This document shows positions 53,273-62,599 of a stretch of DNA of 64,000 nt, one piece after another. How positions within the stretch are numbered: the first letter of the stretch is position 1; the number at the start of each line of letters is the position of its first letter. A program made the translations under genes and the position numbers. The DNA is from Pseudopedobacter sp965218985 (GTDB lineage: Bacteria > Bacteroidota > Bacteroidia > Sphingobacteriales > Sphingobacteriaceae). The notes beneath the pieces are model-generated. The model searched no databases. It had not been told where the DNA came from and saw nothing but the letters and a program-made list of their open reading frames with translations. The stretch lies in contig CBDCMP010000007.1 in NCBI GenBank assembly GCA_965218985.1, positions 2,604,001-2,668,000 of the forward strand, in the 5' to 3' direction.

Positions 53273-54145
53273 TTAGATGTCACATACTTTGATCGCCTCA
53301 GCCAGTGAGGCTAATTTGTCTTCTTTTTTAGGGATGAACTCCTGTGCTACATAACCAGTGTAGCCTGTGCTTAAAATGGCTTTCATAATGGCAGGATAAT
53401 ACAATTCCTGCGTTTCATCAATCTCATTTCTTCCCGGAACACCTCCGGTGTGATAATGAGCGATGTAAGGGTGCGAATCCTGTATGGTGCGTATCACATC
53501 TCCTTCATCAATCTGCATATGATAGATATCATATAACAACTTGAAATTCTCAGAACCCACGCTCTTACAGAGTTCAACTCCCCAGGCGGTTTTATCAGCC
53601 ATATAATCTTTATGATTGATCTTGCTGTTTAACAATTCCATCACTAAAACTACACCATGTTTTTCTGCCAAAGCAGTTAGTTTTTGTAGGCCCTTTTTGC
53701 AATTCTCCAAACCTGTTTCATCATCCATACCTCTGCGGCTTCCACTGAAACAGATCAGATTTTTATAACCTGCTTTAGAAACCAGGGGAATCATTTCCGA
53801 ATAATTCTGAATCAGTTTTTTATGAAAATGAGGTTCAGCAAACCCATCTACAAGGTTAATTTCTGCACCATTGCACATACTGGAGTACAACTGATATTTC
53901 TTAAGTGTGGGCCAGTCATTCGGACCCACCAAATCCATGGCTTTAATTCCTATATGGTTACAGGCTGCACTTAATTCTGCAACACTTAAAAAGCCATAGG
54001 TCCATCTGCAGACGGAGTGATGTATATTTCCTTTTAGCTTTCCCAATTCAGTTTGTGTTGAGGTGAATGAACTTAATAGTGATCCCGAACTCAGCATTGC
54101 TGAGCTGGCCAGCATGGTTTTTAATAGCTCTCTTCTGTTTGTCAT
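53273..54145 (-). CDS. Exported hydroxypyruvate-isomerase-like TIM-barrel protein
   Basis: 290 residues. Tat-like leader MTNRRELLKTMLASSAMLSS. Metal-site residues lie in VLVMELLNSKINH, LLYDIYHMQIDEGDV, HYHTGGVPGRNEID and VAQEFIPK, matching the Hyi branch of the xylose-isomerase-like superfamily. The start codon overlaps the stop of the transporter gene by 1 base. Substrate is unknown; a ketosugar from the operon is likely. Confidence 0.85.
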   Translation of the reverse strand: MTNRRELLKTMLASSAMLSSGSLLSSFTSTQTELGKLKGNIHHSVCRWTYGFLSVAELSAACNHIGIKAMDLVGPNDWPTLKKYQLYSSMCNGAEINLVDGFAEPHFHKKLIQNYSEMIPLVSKAGYKNLICFSGSRRGMDDETGLENCKKGLQKLTALAEKHGVVLVMELLNSKINHKDYMADKTAWGVELCKSVGSENFKLLYDIYHMQIDEGDVIRTIQDSHPYIAHYHTGGVPGRNEIDETQELYYPAIMKAILSTGYTGYVAQEFIPKKEDKLASLAEAIKVCDI

Positions 54146-55386
54146 TACTGTACCGTTATATTTTCCTTTAAATCTTTCTTTTCATAGAAGAAAACCGCAA
54201 AAATCAAGAGTACTACAGCCGCTATTCCTGCAGGAATCAACCACACCATCTTCCAATTGAAGGTGTCTGCTGAGATTTTATAAGCATCGGTAACTAAACC
54301 GGCCACCCAAAAACCAATGAGCATCCCCACACCATACGTGGCCAGGGTGATTAAGCCCTGCGCAGCACTTCTGTTTTTCTCTCCTGCTCTGGCATTCGTG
54401 TAAATCTGTCCGGACACAAAGAAGAAATCATAGCAAATTCCATGCAATGCAATCCCGGTAATGAGCATGAAAGTCAACTGGCCTGAATTACCGTAAGCGA
54501 AGAGGACATAACGCAGAACCCAGGCAAGCATTCCCAATAATAAAGTCCATTTAAAACCAAATCTTTTGAAGAAAACCGGAAGTAACAACATGAATAAAAC
54601 CTCTGATATTTGACCTAAAGTCATTTTACCTGTTGGATTCTCGAGTCCTATGTTGGCTAAAAAAGGATTCGCATTTTGATAGTAGAAAGCGAGTGGAATA
54701 CAAATCAGTATGGAGGAGATGAAGAAGACCAAAAAATCTTTACTTTTTAAAAGCTTTAAGGCATCTAATCCTAAAATCTCTGAGACAGTGATTTTCTCTT
54801 CTTTAGTCACTTTAGGTGGAGTGTGTGGTAATGCGAAACTAAATGCTCCCAGAACTGCCGAGGCAATGCAACCCATTAAAAAAGTGTTTCTGAGTAAACC
54901 TGAAGTGATCCCCGTTGTAGAATCCCAATGAAACAAATAGCTGATCATCAATCCTGCAGCGATCCATCCAAGTGTGCCCCAGACTCTGATCGGGGAGAAT
55001 TCTTTTTCAGGATCTTTCATTTGATTGAATGAAATGGAGTTCACTAAAGCCAATGTTGGCATGTACGCAATCATATAACCGAAGACATAGGGATAAAAGG
55101 CGTCAAAATCTGTGGCCTTATACATCATGTACATCAACAATGCGCCAATGATGTGGAGCACTCCCAATATTCTCTCCGCATGGAAATATTTGTCGGCTAT
55201 TAAGCCAATGATGAATGGAGCGATGATGGCTCCGAAAGACTGGGTGGAGAATGCTGCTGCTGTTTGAGATCCATTGGCATTTAAATTTCCACCCAAAAAT
55301 GTCCCCAATGTCACAAACCATGCTCCCCAGATAAAAAATTCCAGGAACATCATCAATGATAATTTAAAACGATTGGTGTTGGTCAT
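54145..55386 (-). CDS. MFS transporter of the nucleoside:H+ symporter type
   Basis: 413 residues with about twelve hydrophobic segments. MFLEFFIWGAWFVTLGTFL, SIAFN-like NSISFNQMKDPEKEFSPIRVWGTLGWI and the C-terminal IALHGICYDFFFVSGQIY are typical of the NupG-like family. Placed among sugar-oxidation genes, it more likely imports the sugar or keto-sugar product than a nucleoside. Confidence 0.87.
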   Translation of the reverse strand: MTNTNRFKLSLMMFLEFFIWGAWFVTLGTFLGGNLNANGSQTAAAFSTQSFGAIIAPFIIGLIADKYFHAERILGVLHIIGALLMYMMYKATDFDAFYPYVFGYMIAYMPTLALVNSISFNQMKDPEKEFSPIRVWGTLGWIAAGLMISYLFHWDSTTGITSGLLRNTFLMGCIASAVLGAFSFALPHTPPKVTKEEKITVSEILGLDALKLLKSKDFLVFFISSILICIPLAFYYQNANPFLANIGLENPTGKMTLGQISEVLFMLLLPVFFKRFGFKWTLLLGMLAWVLRYVLFAYGNSGQLTFMLITGIALHGICYDFFFVSGQIYTNARAGEKNRSAAQGLITLATYGVGMLIGFWVAGLVTDAYKISADTFNWKMVWLIPAGIAAVVLLIFAVFFYEKKDLKENITVQ

Positions 55387-55403
55387 AATAGTGCTGGGTT
55401 AGC

Positions 55404-56099
55404 TTATAATTTTTTTATCCTGATGTTTTTGTACCATACTTCATCTCCATGATCTTGAAATGCGATTTTCCCGGAATGGGATTTTCCAAAATCAGGCATG
55501 TTTTTAAATTTGCTGCCTGCCACCATTTTATCCCAGCCAGCATCCCACATGGTAGTAGTGACTACATTTTCTCCGTTTAAGAAAAATTCTAATTTCCCTT
55601 TGTTAAGGATGATTTCTGCTGCATTCCATTCTCCGGCGGGTTTTGCAGTTTCTTTACTGCAGGCCATCAAATCGTATAGGTCACCCGCTCTGTGCTTGTG
55701 AATTTTAGCATCGGGATGGCCTTGGTTATCCACCACCTGCATCTCTGGACCTGTGAAATAGGATTGCCCATATTTAGTGAAATCATCATTCACATTGAAA
55801 ATCACTCCACTATTCCCATTTTTTGATATTTTCCATTCGTATTTCAAATCAAAATTCTCATACGCACTATCTGTGGTCAGATCTCCTCTTTGTGATTGAT
55901 CTGAAACGTCAGGATTTAGATGTAATGCTCCGTCTTCCACTTTCCAGGCATCCCCGGCATAAGTTTTACCATAGCTATGCCAGCCCGCTGTGCTGTTGTT
56001 TACTATTAAATTTTGCCACGCTCCGTTTGTGTTCATTTTTTGGGATTTGCAGGAAAAAAGAGCACCGAGTAAGACGGTAGCAATTATTGATTTTCTCAT
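55404..56099 (-). CDS. DUF1080 lipoprotein (3-keto-glycoside hydrolase-like)
   Basis: 231 residues. Lipoprotein signal ends at Cys17 (GALFSC). The domain has WHSYGKTYAGDAWKVEDGALHL, NFDLKYEWKISKNGNSGVIFNV and a final IAFQDHGDEVWYKNIRIKKL, the concanavalin-like DUF1080 fold now named 3-keto-disaccharide hydrolase. It would cleave a glycoside oxidised at C3. It lies just downstream of the cytochrome c gene. Confidence 0.9.
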   Translation of the reverse strand: MRKSIIATVLLGALFSCKSQKMNTNGAWQNLIVNNSTAGWHSYGKTYAGDAWKVEDGALHLNPDVSDQSQRGDLTTDSAYENFDLKYEWKISKNGNSGVIFNVNDDFTKYGQSYFTGPEMQVVDNQGHPDAKIHKHRAGDLYDLMACSKETAKPAGEWNAAEIILNKGKLEFFLNGENVVTTTMWDAGWDKMVAGSKFKNMPDFGKSHSGKIAFQDHGDEVWYKNIRIKKL

Positions 56100-56102
56100 G
56101 AT

Positions 56103-56492
56103 TTATTTCAGACTAAGTATATATTTAACCATTTCTTCTGCATCAGTCTGGCTGATTTGCGGATGAGGGGTCATGGGCACTTGTCCCCAAATTCCCTGGC
56201 CTCCCTTTATTATTTTTTTAGCCAGTAAAGTGATGTTCTCTGGCGTTTTTTCATATTTAAGTGCCACATCCTTATAGGCTGGTCCTACTAATTTGGCTTG
56301 CTCTTTATGGCATCCCAGGCAATCTGACTGGGTGATCAGTTCTTTGCCTTTTAAATTGGCGTTTTCGTTTTCCAAAAGAGGCGAAACGGTAGCAGAAGTG
56401 TCATTATCTTTCGTTTCAGAACTATTTGAGCCTCCACAGGAAGCAATTAGCAAACCAAACAGGCATAATCCAAGGTATCTATTAATTTTCAT
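56103..56492 (-). CDS. Lipoprotein c-type cytochrome
   Basis: 129 residues. Lipoprotein signal ends at Cys20 (LLIASC). One heme site CLGCH (about 60-64) and a probable axial Met in GQVPMTPHP. It is a likely electron acceptor for the FAD oxidoreductase of the same operon. Confidence 0.92.
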   Translation of the reverse strand: MKINRYLGLCLFGLLIASCGGSNSSETKDNDTSATVSPLLENENANLKGKELITQSDCLGCHKEQAKLVGPAYKDVALKYEKTPENITLLAKKIIKGGQGIWGQVPMTPHPQISQTDAEEMVKYILSLK

Positions 56493-56504
56493 ATCATTGA
56501 TTTT

Positions 56505-57560
56505 TTATTTTAATCCTAAAATGTTTTTGTTGAGATATTTATCTCCTCCAGCAGAAGCAAAATCATCAAAAGCTTTGTCTGTCACTCTGATGATATGGTT
56601 TTTAATGAATTCCGCTCCTTCTTTTGCCCCGTCCTCCGGATGTTTGATGGCACATTCCCATTCCAGCACTGCCCATCCATCAAAATCATATTGCGCCATC
56701 TTGCTGAATATGGATTTGAAATTCACCTGCCCATCTCCCAAAGAACGAAAGCGACCAGCACGGTCAATCCAGTTCTGATAACCACCATATACCCCCTGCC
56801 TTCCGGTTGGATTAAATTCTGCATCCTTCACATGAAACATTTTGATGCGCTCATGATAGATGTCGATGAACTCCAGATAGTCCAGACATTGCAGTACAAA
56901 GTGAGATGGGTCATATAAAATATTCGCTCTGGGATGATGATTCACTGCATCCAGAAACATTTCAAAAGTCACTCCATCATGCAGGTCCTCGCCTGGGTGC
57001 AATTCATAACAGGCATCCACATCATTCTCTTCGAAAATATCCAAAATAGGCCTCCACCTTTTTCCCAGTTCCGCAAATCCAGCTTTTACTAAATCACCAG
57101 GTCTTTGTGGCCAGGGATATACAAAAGGCCACAATAAAGCACCACTAAATGTTGCATGAGAAGTTAAACCTAAATTTCTGGAAGCTTTAGCGGCGAATTT
57201 CAACTGCTGAACTGCCCAATCTGTTCGCTCTTTCGGCCGGCCGTGCAATTCCTTAGGGGCGAAAGCATCAAATAACTGGTCATAAACAGGATTGACGGCC
57301 ACTAACTGACCTTGTAGATGGGTGGAGAGTTCTGTGATCTTCAGGCCTGTAGCATTCACTTTCCCTTTGATCTCCTCAGCATACGTTTTACTTTCTGCGG
57401 CCAGTTTAAGATCAATGAAATTCGGATCTGAGGTGGGAATTTGTATTCCTTTAAATCCCAAACTGTTCGCCCACTGGCAGATGCGTTCAAGAGAATTGAA
57501 TGGCGCCTGGTCGCCAATGAACTGTGCGATAAATAATGCCGGCCCTTTAATTGTTTTCAT
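56505..57560 (-). CDS. Cytosolic xylose-isomerase-like TIM-barrel protein
   Basis: 351 residues without signal peptide. Metal-site regions are DACYELHPGEDLHDG, ILYDPSHFVLQ, MFHVKDAEFNPTG and VLEWECAIK. Similar proteins are encoded with Gfo/Idh/MocA oxidoreductases, with which it overlaps by 14 bases, and probably act in sequence on an oxidised sugar. Confidence 0.87.
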   Translation of the reverse strand: MKTIKGPALFIAQFIGDQAPFNSLERICQWANSLGFKGIQIPTSDPNFIDLKLAAESKTYAEEIKGKVNATGLKITELSTHLQGQLVAVNPVYDQLFDAFAPKELHGRPKERTDWAVQQLKFAAKASRNLGLTSHATFSGALLWPFVYPWPQRPGDLVKAGFAELGKRWRPILDIFEENDVDACYELHPGEDLHDGVTFEMFLDAVNHHPRANILYDPSHFVLQCLDYLEFIDIYHERIKMFHVKDAEFNPTGRQGVYGGYQNWIDRAGRFRSLGDGQVNFKSIFSKMAQYDFDGWAVLEWECAIKHPEDGAKEGAEFIKNHIIRVTDKAFDDFASAGGDKYLNKNILGLK

Positions 57561-58710
57561 CAGCTCTATTAAAATTCAACCATTTTTGATCTGATACACC
57601 AGAGGCGATCACCGTTTCTATAAACGCCATTCCACGTATGCCTTCTTCAATTCCGGGATAATCCAAAAATTCCGGAGAAGGATCTTTTCCCTCCAGATCT
57701 GCCTGAATACATCCTGCAAAATTATTATATAAATTGGCGAATGCTTCCAGGTAACCTTCGGGATGACCTGCCGGTGTCCTCGAATTGTGTTGTGCATAAG
57801 TGCTCAAATAACCTGTTCCGGTTCTGTAGATCTGAGAAGGCGCATCCAGCCAATTCATCAAAAGGGAATTTGCATCGGCTTGTTGCCATTGCAAGCCACC
57901 CTGCTCTCCATAAACCCTTATTTTGATGTTGTTCTCCTCACCTGCAGCCACCTGTGTTGCCATTAAAACCCCACTGGCTCCGTGGTTGAGTTTTAGTAAA
58001 ACAGCACCATCATCATCCAGCGCTCTATTCGGAATCACAATGTTGATATCGGCACAAATTTTCTCCACGGAAAGGCCACTTACATATTCCGCTAAATTAA
58101 AAGCATGGGTCCCAATATCACCCATCGCACCTGCAATGCCGCTCTTCGATGGATCCGTTCGCCAGGCAGCCTGTTTGCTATCTACCTCAGTACTCAACCA
58201 GCCTTGTGGATATTCCACATAAACTTTTCTGATTTTTCCTAATTTTCCTGATAAAACTTGTTGACGGGCTTCTTTTACCATAGGATAACCGGTATAGGTA
58301 TGAGTGAGCAATAATCTCCGGTGCGATTGATTCAGAATCTTTTTTAATGTTTGCGCTTCTGCAAGGGAGAAGGTGATAGGTTTGTCCAGAATCACATGAA
58401 ATCCATGCTCTAAGGCTAGTTTGGCGGGTTCGAAGTGTAAATGATTTGGGGTTACTATACAGATGACCTGGACGCGGATATCATTTGGCAAAGTGGCTTC
58501 TTTAACGATCATCTCCTGATAAGAGGGATAGGCCCGCCCCGGATCCAAGTTTAATTGAGCCCCAGTGCGTGCAGATTTCTCTGCAGAGCTGCTAAATGCA
58601 CCGCAGACTAATTCATACTGATCATCTATTCTTGCCGCGATCCGGTGTATGGCCCCAATAAAAGCATCTGGTCCGCCACCGATCATGCCCAATCTCAATC
58701 TTTTGCCCAT
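57547..58710 (-). CDS. Gfo/Idh/MocA family oxidoreductase
   Basis: 387 residues, cytosolic. NAD(P) motif LGMIGGGPDAFIGAIH, the DKPITFSLAEAQTL (normally EKP) catalytic Lys strand and MGDIGTHAFNLAEYVSG with catalytic Asp and His. It oxidises or reduces a sugar hydroxyl/keto group, plausibly reducing the 3-keto sugar after import. Confidence 0.9.
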   Translation of the reverse strand: MGKRLRLGMIGGGPDAFIGAIHRIAARIDDQYELVCGAFSSSAEKSARTGAQLNLDPGRAYPSYQEMIVKEATLPNDIRVQVICIVTPNHLHFEPAKLALEHGFHVILDKPITFSLAEAQTLKKILNQSHRRLLLTHTYTGYPMVKEARQQVLSGKLGKIRKVYVEYPQGWLSTEVDSKQAAWRTDPSKSGIAGAMGDIGTHAFNLAEYVSGLSVEKICADINIVIPNRALDDDGAVLLKLNHGASGVLMATQVAAGEENNIKIRVYGEQGGLQWQQADANSLLMNWLDAPSQIYRTGTGYLSTYAQHNSRTPAGHPEGYLEAFANLYNNFAGCIQADLEGKDPSPEFLDYPGIEEGIRGMAFIETVIASGVSDQKWLNFNRADENN

Positions 58711-58721
58711 CTTTTTATATT

Positions 58722-59294
58722 TTATGGATTTAAATAAACAGGATTTCCTTTTTTATAGTCGATACATCCATCAAATCTTCCGGGCACCTCCACATAAGTG
58801 AGTACTTTGGTGCCACCAATCTCTGAAGTGAAGAATCCTAATAACGTGAGCTCCTTCATCATTCTAAAATAATGAGGTGGCTCTTCATTCTCCTTAGATG
58901 AGGTATATTTTTTTTGTTCCTGATCCAAATCATTCAAAAATGATTTTTTTTGAACAGAGGTCAAATCCATGAAATCAGCTTTATATTTAGTTTTAGCTTG
59001 TTCATTGAGTTTGTTTAAGCCGTCAGTGAAGATTTTCTGATGTTCCGGGGTATAGCAATCTTTTACCATCACAGCCATGAAGTCCCCGGTTTTGGCTGCT
59101 TTGGCACCTGGTGTGCCGGTTTCCGGAATGATGGTTTCTGCAATTTCATCCATCAAAGCCACCTGATCCGTGTTAAACAGCTCATTTACTTGCGCAGGGG
59201 TGGATTTACAGCTGGAAAGTATGAAAATCTCACTCCCTATAATTGTTCCCCCGAGTAATAAGGCCACGGAGGAGATTGCCTCTCTTCTATTCAT
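58722..59294 (-). CDS. Gluconate 2-dehydrogenase subunit 3-like protein (Tat-exported)
   Basis: 190 residues. Tat-like leader MNRREAISSVALLLGGTIIG with a Cys after SFILSS-like sequence (ILSSCKS). The mature part includes LMDEIAETIIPETGTPGAK and the C-terminal helix-strand YFRMMKELTLLGFFTSEIGG. The gamma subunit carries and helps export the FAD subunit. It is followed 11 bases later by the Gfo/Idh gene. Confidence 0.9.
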   Translation of the reverse strand: MNRREAISSVALLLGGTIIGSEIFILSSCKSTPAQVNELFNTDQVALMDEIAETIIPETGTPGAKAAKTGDFMAVMVKDCYTPEHQKIFTDGLNKLNEQAKTKYKADFMDLTSVQKKSFLNDLDQEQKKYTSSKENEEPPHYFRMMKELTLLGFFTSEIGGTKVLTYVEVPGRFDGCIDYKKGNPVYLNP

Positions 59295-59446
59295 TTACTT
59301 GTAGTTTAAGATTAAATTAAACACTGGTTTTTTATAAGATGGGTTGTCTTCGTCAAAATTTGTCTCCTTCATTTTGTTGATTATCCAAAGCAATTTAGTA
59401 TTTCTTCCCAGAAAATCCACTTTTCTATTTTCCGGGAGTCATTCAG

Positions 59447-61123
59447 TTAAATGTTTCTTTTATTCAATTCAGACACCGCATGGTCAACGGCTCTGGCGGT
59501 GAAGGCCATATAAGTCAGCGAGGGGTTCACACAGTTGGCGGAAGTCATAAAAGAGCCATCTGTTACATAAACATTTTTAGCATCCCATACCTGATTGTAT
59601 TTATTAAGCACAGAGGTTTTAGGATCATGTCCCATCCGGGCGGTGCCCATCTCATGAATGCCCTGTCCCAATCCATAACCTGCATCGTAAGAATTGACGT
59701 TTTTTATTCCTGCTTTTTCCAACATTTCCTTGGCATCTGCCATCATGTCCAGGCGCATCGTTTTTTCATTGTCTTTTATCTCTGCATCAATGGCCAAAAC
59801 AGGAAGTCCCCACTTATCTTTTACTTTAGGGTCCAGAAATATTTTATTTTCGTGATAAGGTAACATCTCACCAAAACCGGTTAAGCCTATTTTCCATTCT
59901 CCAGGCTCGCTCAATGCTTCTTTCAGTTCAGCTCCGATGCCTAATTCTGCCACCTCTCTTCCCCAGCTTTCTCTGCTTGCACCGCCCTGATATCCGAATC
60001 CACGGATATAATCTCTTTTATCATTGATGTTCCTGAATCTGGGGATGTAAATCCCATTCGGACGTCTGCCATAGTAATATTTATCATCGTATCCTTCTGC
60101 CATACCAGAAGCACCAGCCCTGAAATGGTGATCCATTAAATTATGGCCGAGCTCACCGCTGCTGCTCCCTAAACCTCCATCCCATATGTCAGTTGCAGAA
60201 TTCATGAGCACCCAGGCTGAATTCAAGGTTGATGCACAGAGGAAGATCACTTTGGCCTGATATTCATAAGTTTGATTAGTCTCCGCATCCAGCACGGTCA
60301 CGCCAGTTGCTTTCTTCGTGTCCTTATCATACAATATTTGGGTAACGATGGAATAAGGACGAAGGGTAAGATTCCCGGTGGCCACGGCAGCCGGTAAAGT
60401 AGAGGATTGGGTACTGAAATATCCGCCAAACGGACAACCCAAGGCACATTTGTTTCTATACTGACAGTTACTTCTGCCTGCCAACGGACCTGTGACATGT
60501 GCCACACGGCCAATGATCATCTGTCTTTGATGATTATATTCCTTTTTTATTCTTGCGGCCACATCTTTTTCTACACAATTCATTTCCATGGGGGGAAGAA
60601 ATTCGCCGTCAGGTAGAACAGGAATATTCTCTTTTGAACCACTGATGCCTGCAAATTTCTCTACATGGCTGTACCATGGGGCTATTTCATCATATCTAAC
60701 AGGCCAGTCCACAGCAATACCGTCTTTTGCATTGGCTTCAAAGTCCATGTTGCTCCATCGGTAGGATTGTCTCCCCCATAATAATGATCTGCCGCCGACC
60801 TGATAACCTCGATACCAGTCAAAACGCTTCACTTCCACATAGGGCGCTTCCTTTTCGTTCACCCAGAAATCAAGGTTTTTCTCTGATAGCGGATAGTCTC
60901 TTTTTAGTACAGGATAATTTTGAATCATCTCTTGGGTGCGGCCACCACGGTGAGTGAACTCCCAGGGGGCTTTGGTGGCATTGGTGTAGCCTTTTACATG
61001 TTCTACATTTCTGCCTCTTTCTAACACCAGTGTTTTTAATCCCTTTTCGGTGAGTTCTTTAGCCGCCCAACCTCCGGAGATTCCGGAACCGATGACGATG
61101 GCATCATAACTTTGATCTGACAT
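59447..61123 (-). CDS. GMC-type FAD oxidoreductase (sugar/glycoside 3-dehydrogenase-like)
   Basis: 558 residues. FAD motif VIGSGISGGWAAKELTEKG and catalytic GIHEMGTARMGHDP with NCVNPSLTYMAF (His/Asn pair). A Cys cluster (NCQYRNKCALGCPFGGYF, about 218-235) matches the Fe-S hinge of membrane-linked FAD sugar dehydrogenases. It has no signal of its own and would be exported with the Tat-carried subunit encoded next. It is the first gene of the operon; 59295-59446 is a short noncoding gap. Confidence 0.91.
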   Translation of the reverse strand: MSDQSYDAIVIGSGISGGWAAKELTEKGLKTLVLERGRNVEHVKGYTNATKAPWEFTHRGGRTQEMIQNYPVLKRDYPLSEKNLDFWVNEKEAPYVEVKRFDWYRGYQVGGRSLLWGRQSYRWSNMDFEANAKDGIAVDWPVRYDEIAPWYSHVEKFAGISGSKENIPVLPDGEFLPPMEMNCVEKDVAARIKKEYNHQRQMIIGRVAHVTGPLAGRSNCQYRNKCALGCPFGGYFSTQSSTLPAAVATGNLTLRPYSIVTQILYDKDTKKATGVTVLDAETNQTYEYQAKVIFLCASTLNSAWVLMNSATDIWDGGLGSSSGELGHNLMDHHFRAGASGMAEGYDDKYYYGRRPNGIYIPRFRNINDKRDYIRGFGYQGGASRESWGREVAELGIGAELKEALSEPGEWKIGLTGFGEMLPYHENKIFLDPKVKDKWGLPVLAIDAEIKDNEKTMRLDMMADAKEMLEKAGIKNVNSYDAGYGLGQGIHEMGTARMGHDPKTSVLNKYNQVWDAKNVYVTDGSFMTSANCVNPSLTYMAFTARAVDHAVSELNKRNI

Positions 61124-61299
61124 GATTATAATATAGGTTATAATTGAAGCCTGAAATTATAATTAATATATCAAATTATCAACATGCAACAGATGATAAA
61201 ATGATTTAGTGATTAATTGAAGCAGAATACGAGTAGAGATTTATCGGATATTTTATCTTATTATCTCTATCAGATTCTTCATGAGCTTTACCTCTATAA

Positions 61300-61380
61300 G
61301 CCACCGCCAACGAGATCATGGGTTTTGTTGGAAGAGAAGAAGTTGTGGTAACCTATGCAGTTTGTTTGGTGCAAAACCAA
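61300..61380 (+). pseudogene. Decayed 3' fragment of ispF
   Basis: In one frame the DNA reads ATANEIMGFVGREEVVVTYA followed by VCLVQNQ, close to the C-terminus of the intact IspF (ATTNETMGFIGREEGVVAYA, VCLIQ). The codon before it is TAA and no upstream part is present. It is an isolated remnant of a second ispF copy, about 9 kb from the real gene. Confidence 0.8.
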
Positions 61381-61399
61381 CTCTCCCAATTTTGTCTAA

Positions 61400-61765
61400 G
61401 CAGGGTCTCCTTTTCGGGACCCTGCGCTGATTACACACAATTGGAAAATTTGTACAATGCGTAAAATTTAGAGCAGGGTCCTCTGCGAGAGACCCTGCTG
61501 GGACTAAAAGAGCAGGCTCCTCTTCAATAGCCTTGTAAGCTCCCCAAAAAATAGTACAGTTTAAAAGTAGAATAAATAACTTCTGTCCCAGCAAAAAATA
61601 GTACAGTTTAAAAGTAGAATAAATAACTTCTGTCCCAGCAGACTTCTGTCCCAGCAGGGTCTCTCGCAGAGGACCCTGCGCTACAAAATTGACGCAGAGT
61701 CCCTAAAGGAGACTCTGCTCGGACATGGTAAAAAGAGCAGGCTCCTCTTCAATAGCCTCCGCTGC
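61400..61765. repeat. Cluster of inverted palindromes and direct repeats
   Basis: Four hairpins of the type GCAGGGTC...GACCCTGC lie at 61400-61425, 61473-61498, 61654-61679 and (GCAGAGTC variant) 61694-61718. The second and third are exact reverse complements of each other over 26 bp. AAAGAGCAGGCTCCTCTTCA occurs twice (about 61507 and 61733). No gene is encoded in 61124-61954 apart from the ispF remnant. Confidence 0.85.
61545..61638 (+). repeat. 47-bp perfect tandem duplication
   Basis: Two identical 47-bp units (61545-61591 and 61592-61638), each containing AATAGTACAGTTTAAAAG and ending TTCTGTCCCAG. A partial third copy of the end (ACTTCTGTCCCAG) follows. Confidence 0.92.
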
Positions 61766-61954
61766 TAAAAATAAGCCACCCTGAACTGACAACTACGCTA
61801 AGGATTATTTTAAACTTTACCCCAAGGATTTGACTAAAATTCCAATAAATCAAGATACTCTTGATGAGAAAGCAAATAATTAAAAAAATATAAATTTCTG
61901 ATAAACAAATCTACAACCTGAGGGTTTAGTCCATACATTAAAACTCATAAAAAC

Positions 61955-62536
61955 ATGAAAAAGATTATTTTTACTATTCTCGTAGCGGTGGTGAGCTTAA
62001 CTACTGCAAACGCTCAAATCCAGAAGGGAAACGTTTTAATTGGAGCAAATATCTCTAATATCAGCTTTGGCCTGGATAAACCTAATTATTTCAGTTTCAA
62101 TCTAAATCCAAAGGCTGCATGGTTCATTGAGGATGGAATTGCCTTAGGTACCGACCTTTCTTTTGGTTTAGCCACATCTAAAGGGCAGGGTAGCGATATC
62201 TCTTATGGTATTGGTGCACTAGGCAGATTTTATTCCGGTGAAAGTTCAGGCGACGTGGTGCGAAACTCTATGTTTTTTGGTGAGGCCACTGTTGGAATTT
62301 CAGGAGTAAATCCTGCTGCTGGAGGTTCGACTAACGGATTGGGATTTAGTTTCGGTCCGGGTTTTACTTATTTTGTAACCAATAACATAGGGCTGGAAGC
62401 TTTACTGAAATACAATGGTGTGGTTGGTTTCGGAAGCAGCGCTTATGCACATAACCTGAGTTTAGGTTTTGGCTTTCAGATCTATCTGCCGGGTAAAAGC
62501 ACTGCAAAAAGAGTTAAAAACGATATGAATCAATAA
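61955..62536 (+). CDS. Outer-membrane beta-barrel protein
   Basis: 193 residues. Signal peptide ends near TTANAQ. The mature part alternates aromatic/hydrophobic strands (FSFNLNPKAAWFIEDGIALG, FGPGFTYFVTNNIGLEALLK) and ends with LSLGFGFQIYL, typical of small eight-stranded porin-like proteins. A basic tail (GKSTAKRVKNDMNQ) after the last strand is unusual. Function is unknown. A strong terminator follows. Confidence 0.8.
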   Translation: MKKIIFTILVAVVSLTTANAQIQKGNVLIGANISNISFGLDKPNYFSFNLNPKAAWFIEDGIALGTDLSFGLATSKGQGSDISYGIGALGRFYSGESSGDVVRNSMFFGEATVGISGVNPAAGGSTNGLGFSFGPGFTYFVTNNIGLEALLKYNGVVGFGSSAYAHNLSLGFGFQIYLPGKSTAKRVKNDMNQ

Positions 62537-62553
62537 AAGAGTTCATTTGAATT

Positions 62554-62583
62554 AAAACCGCTCTGATATTTCAGGGCGGTTTT
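62554..62583 (+). terminator. Rho-independent terminator
   Basis: AAAACCGCTCTGA pairs with TCAGGGCGGTTTT (one G.U) around a 4-base loop, with a T run behind. Confidence 0.88.
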
Positions 62584-62599
62584 TTATTTTTTGGAAAAG

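Noticed and set aside
61316..61594. Minus-strand frame across the palindrome array
   Set aside because: It is a by-product of the repeats and the antisense of the ispF remnant; its composition follows the palindromes.
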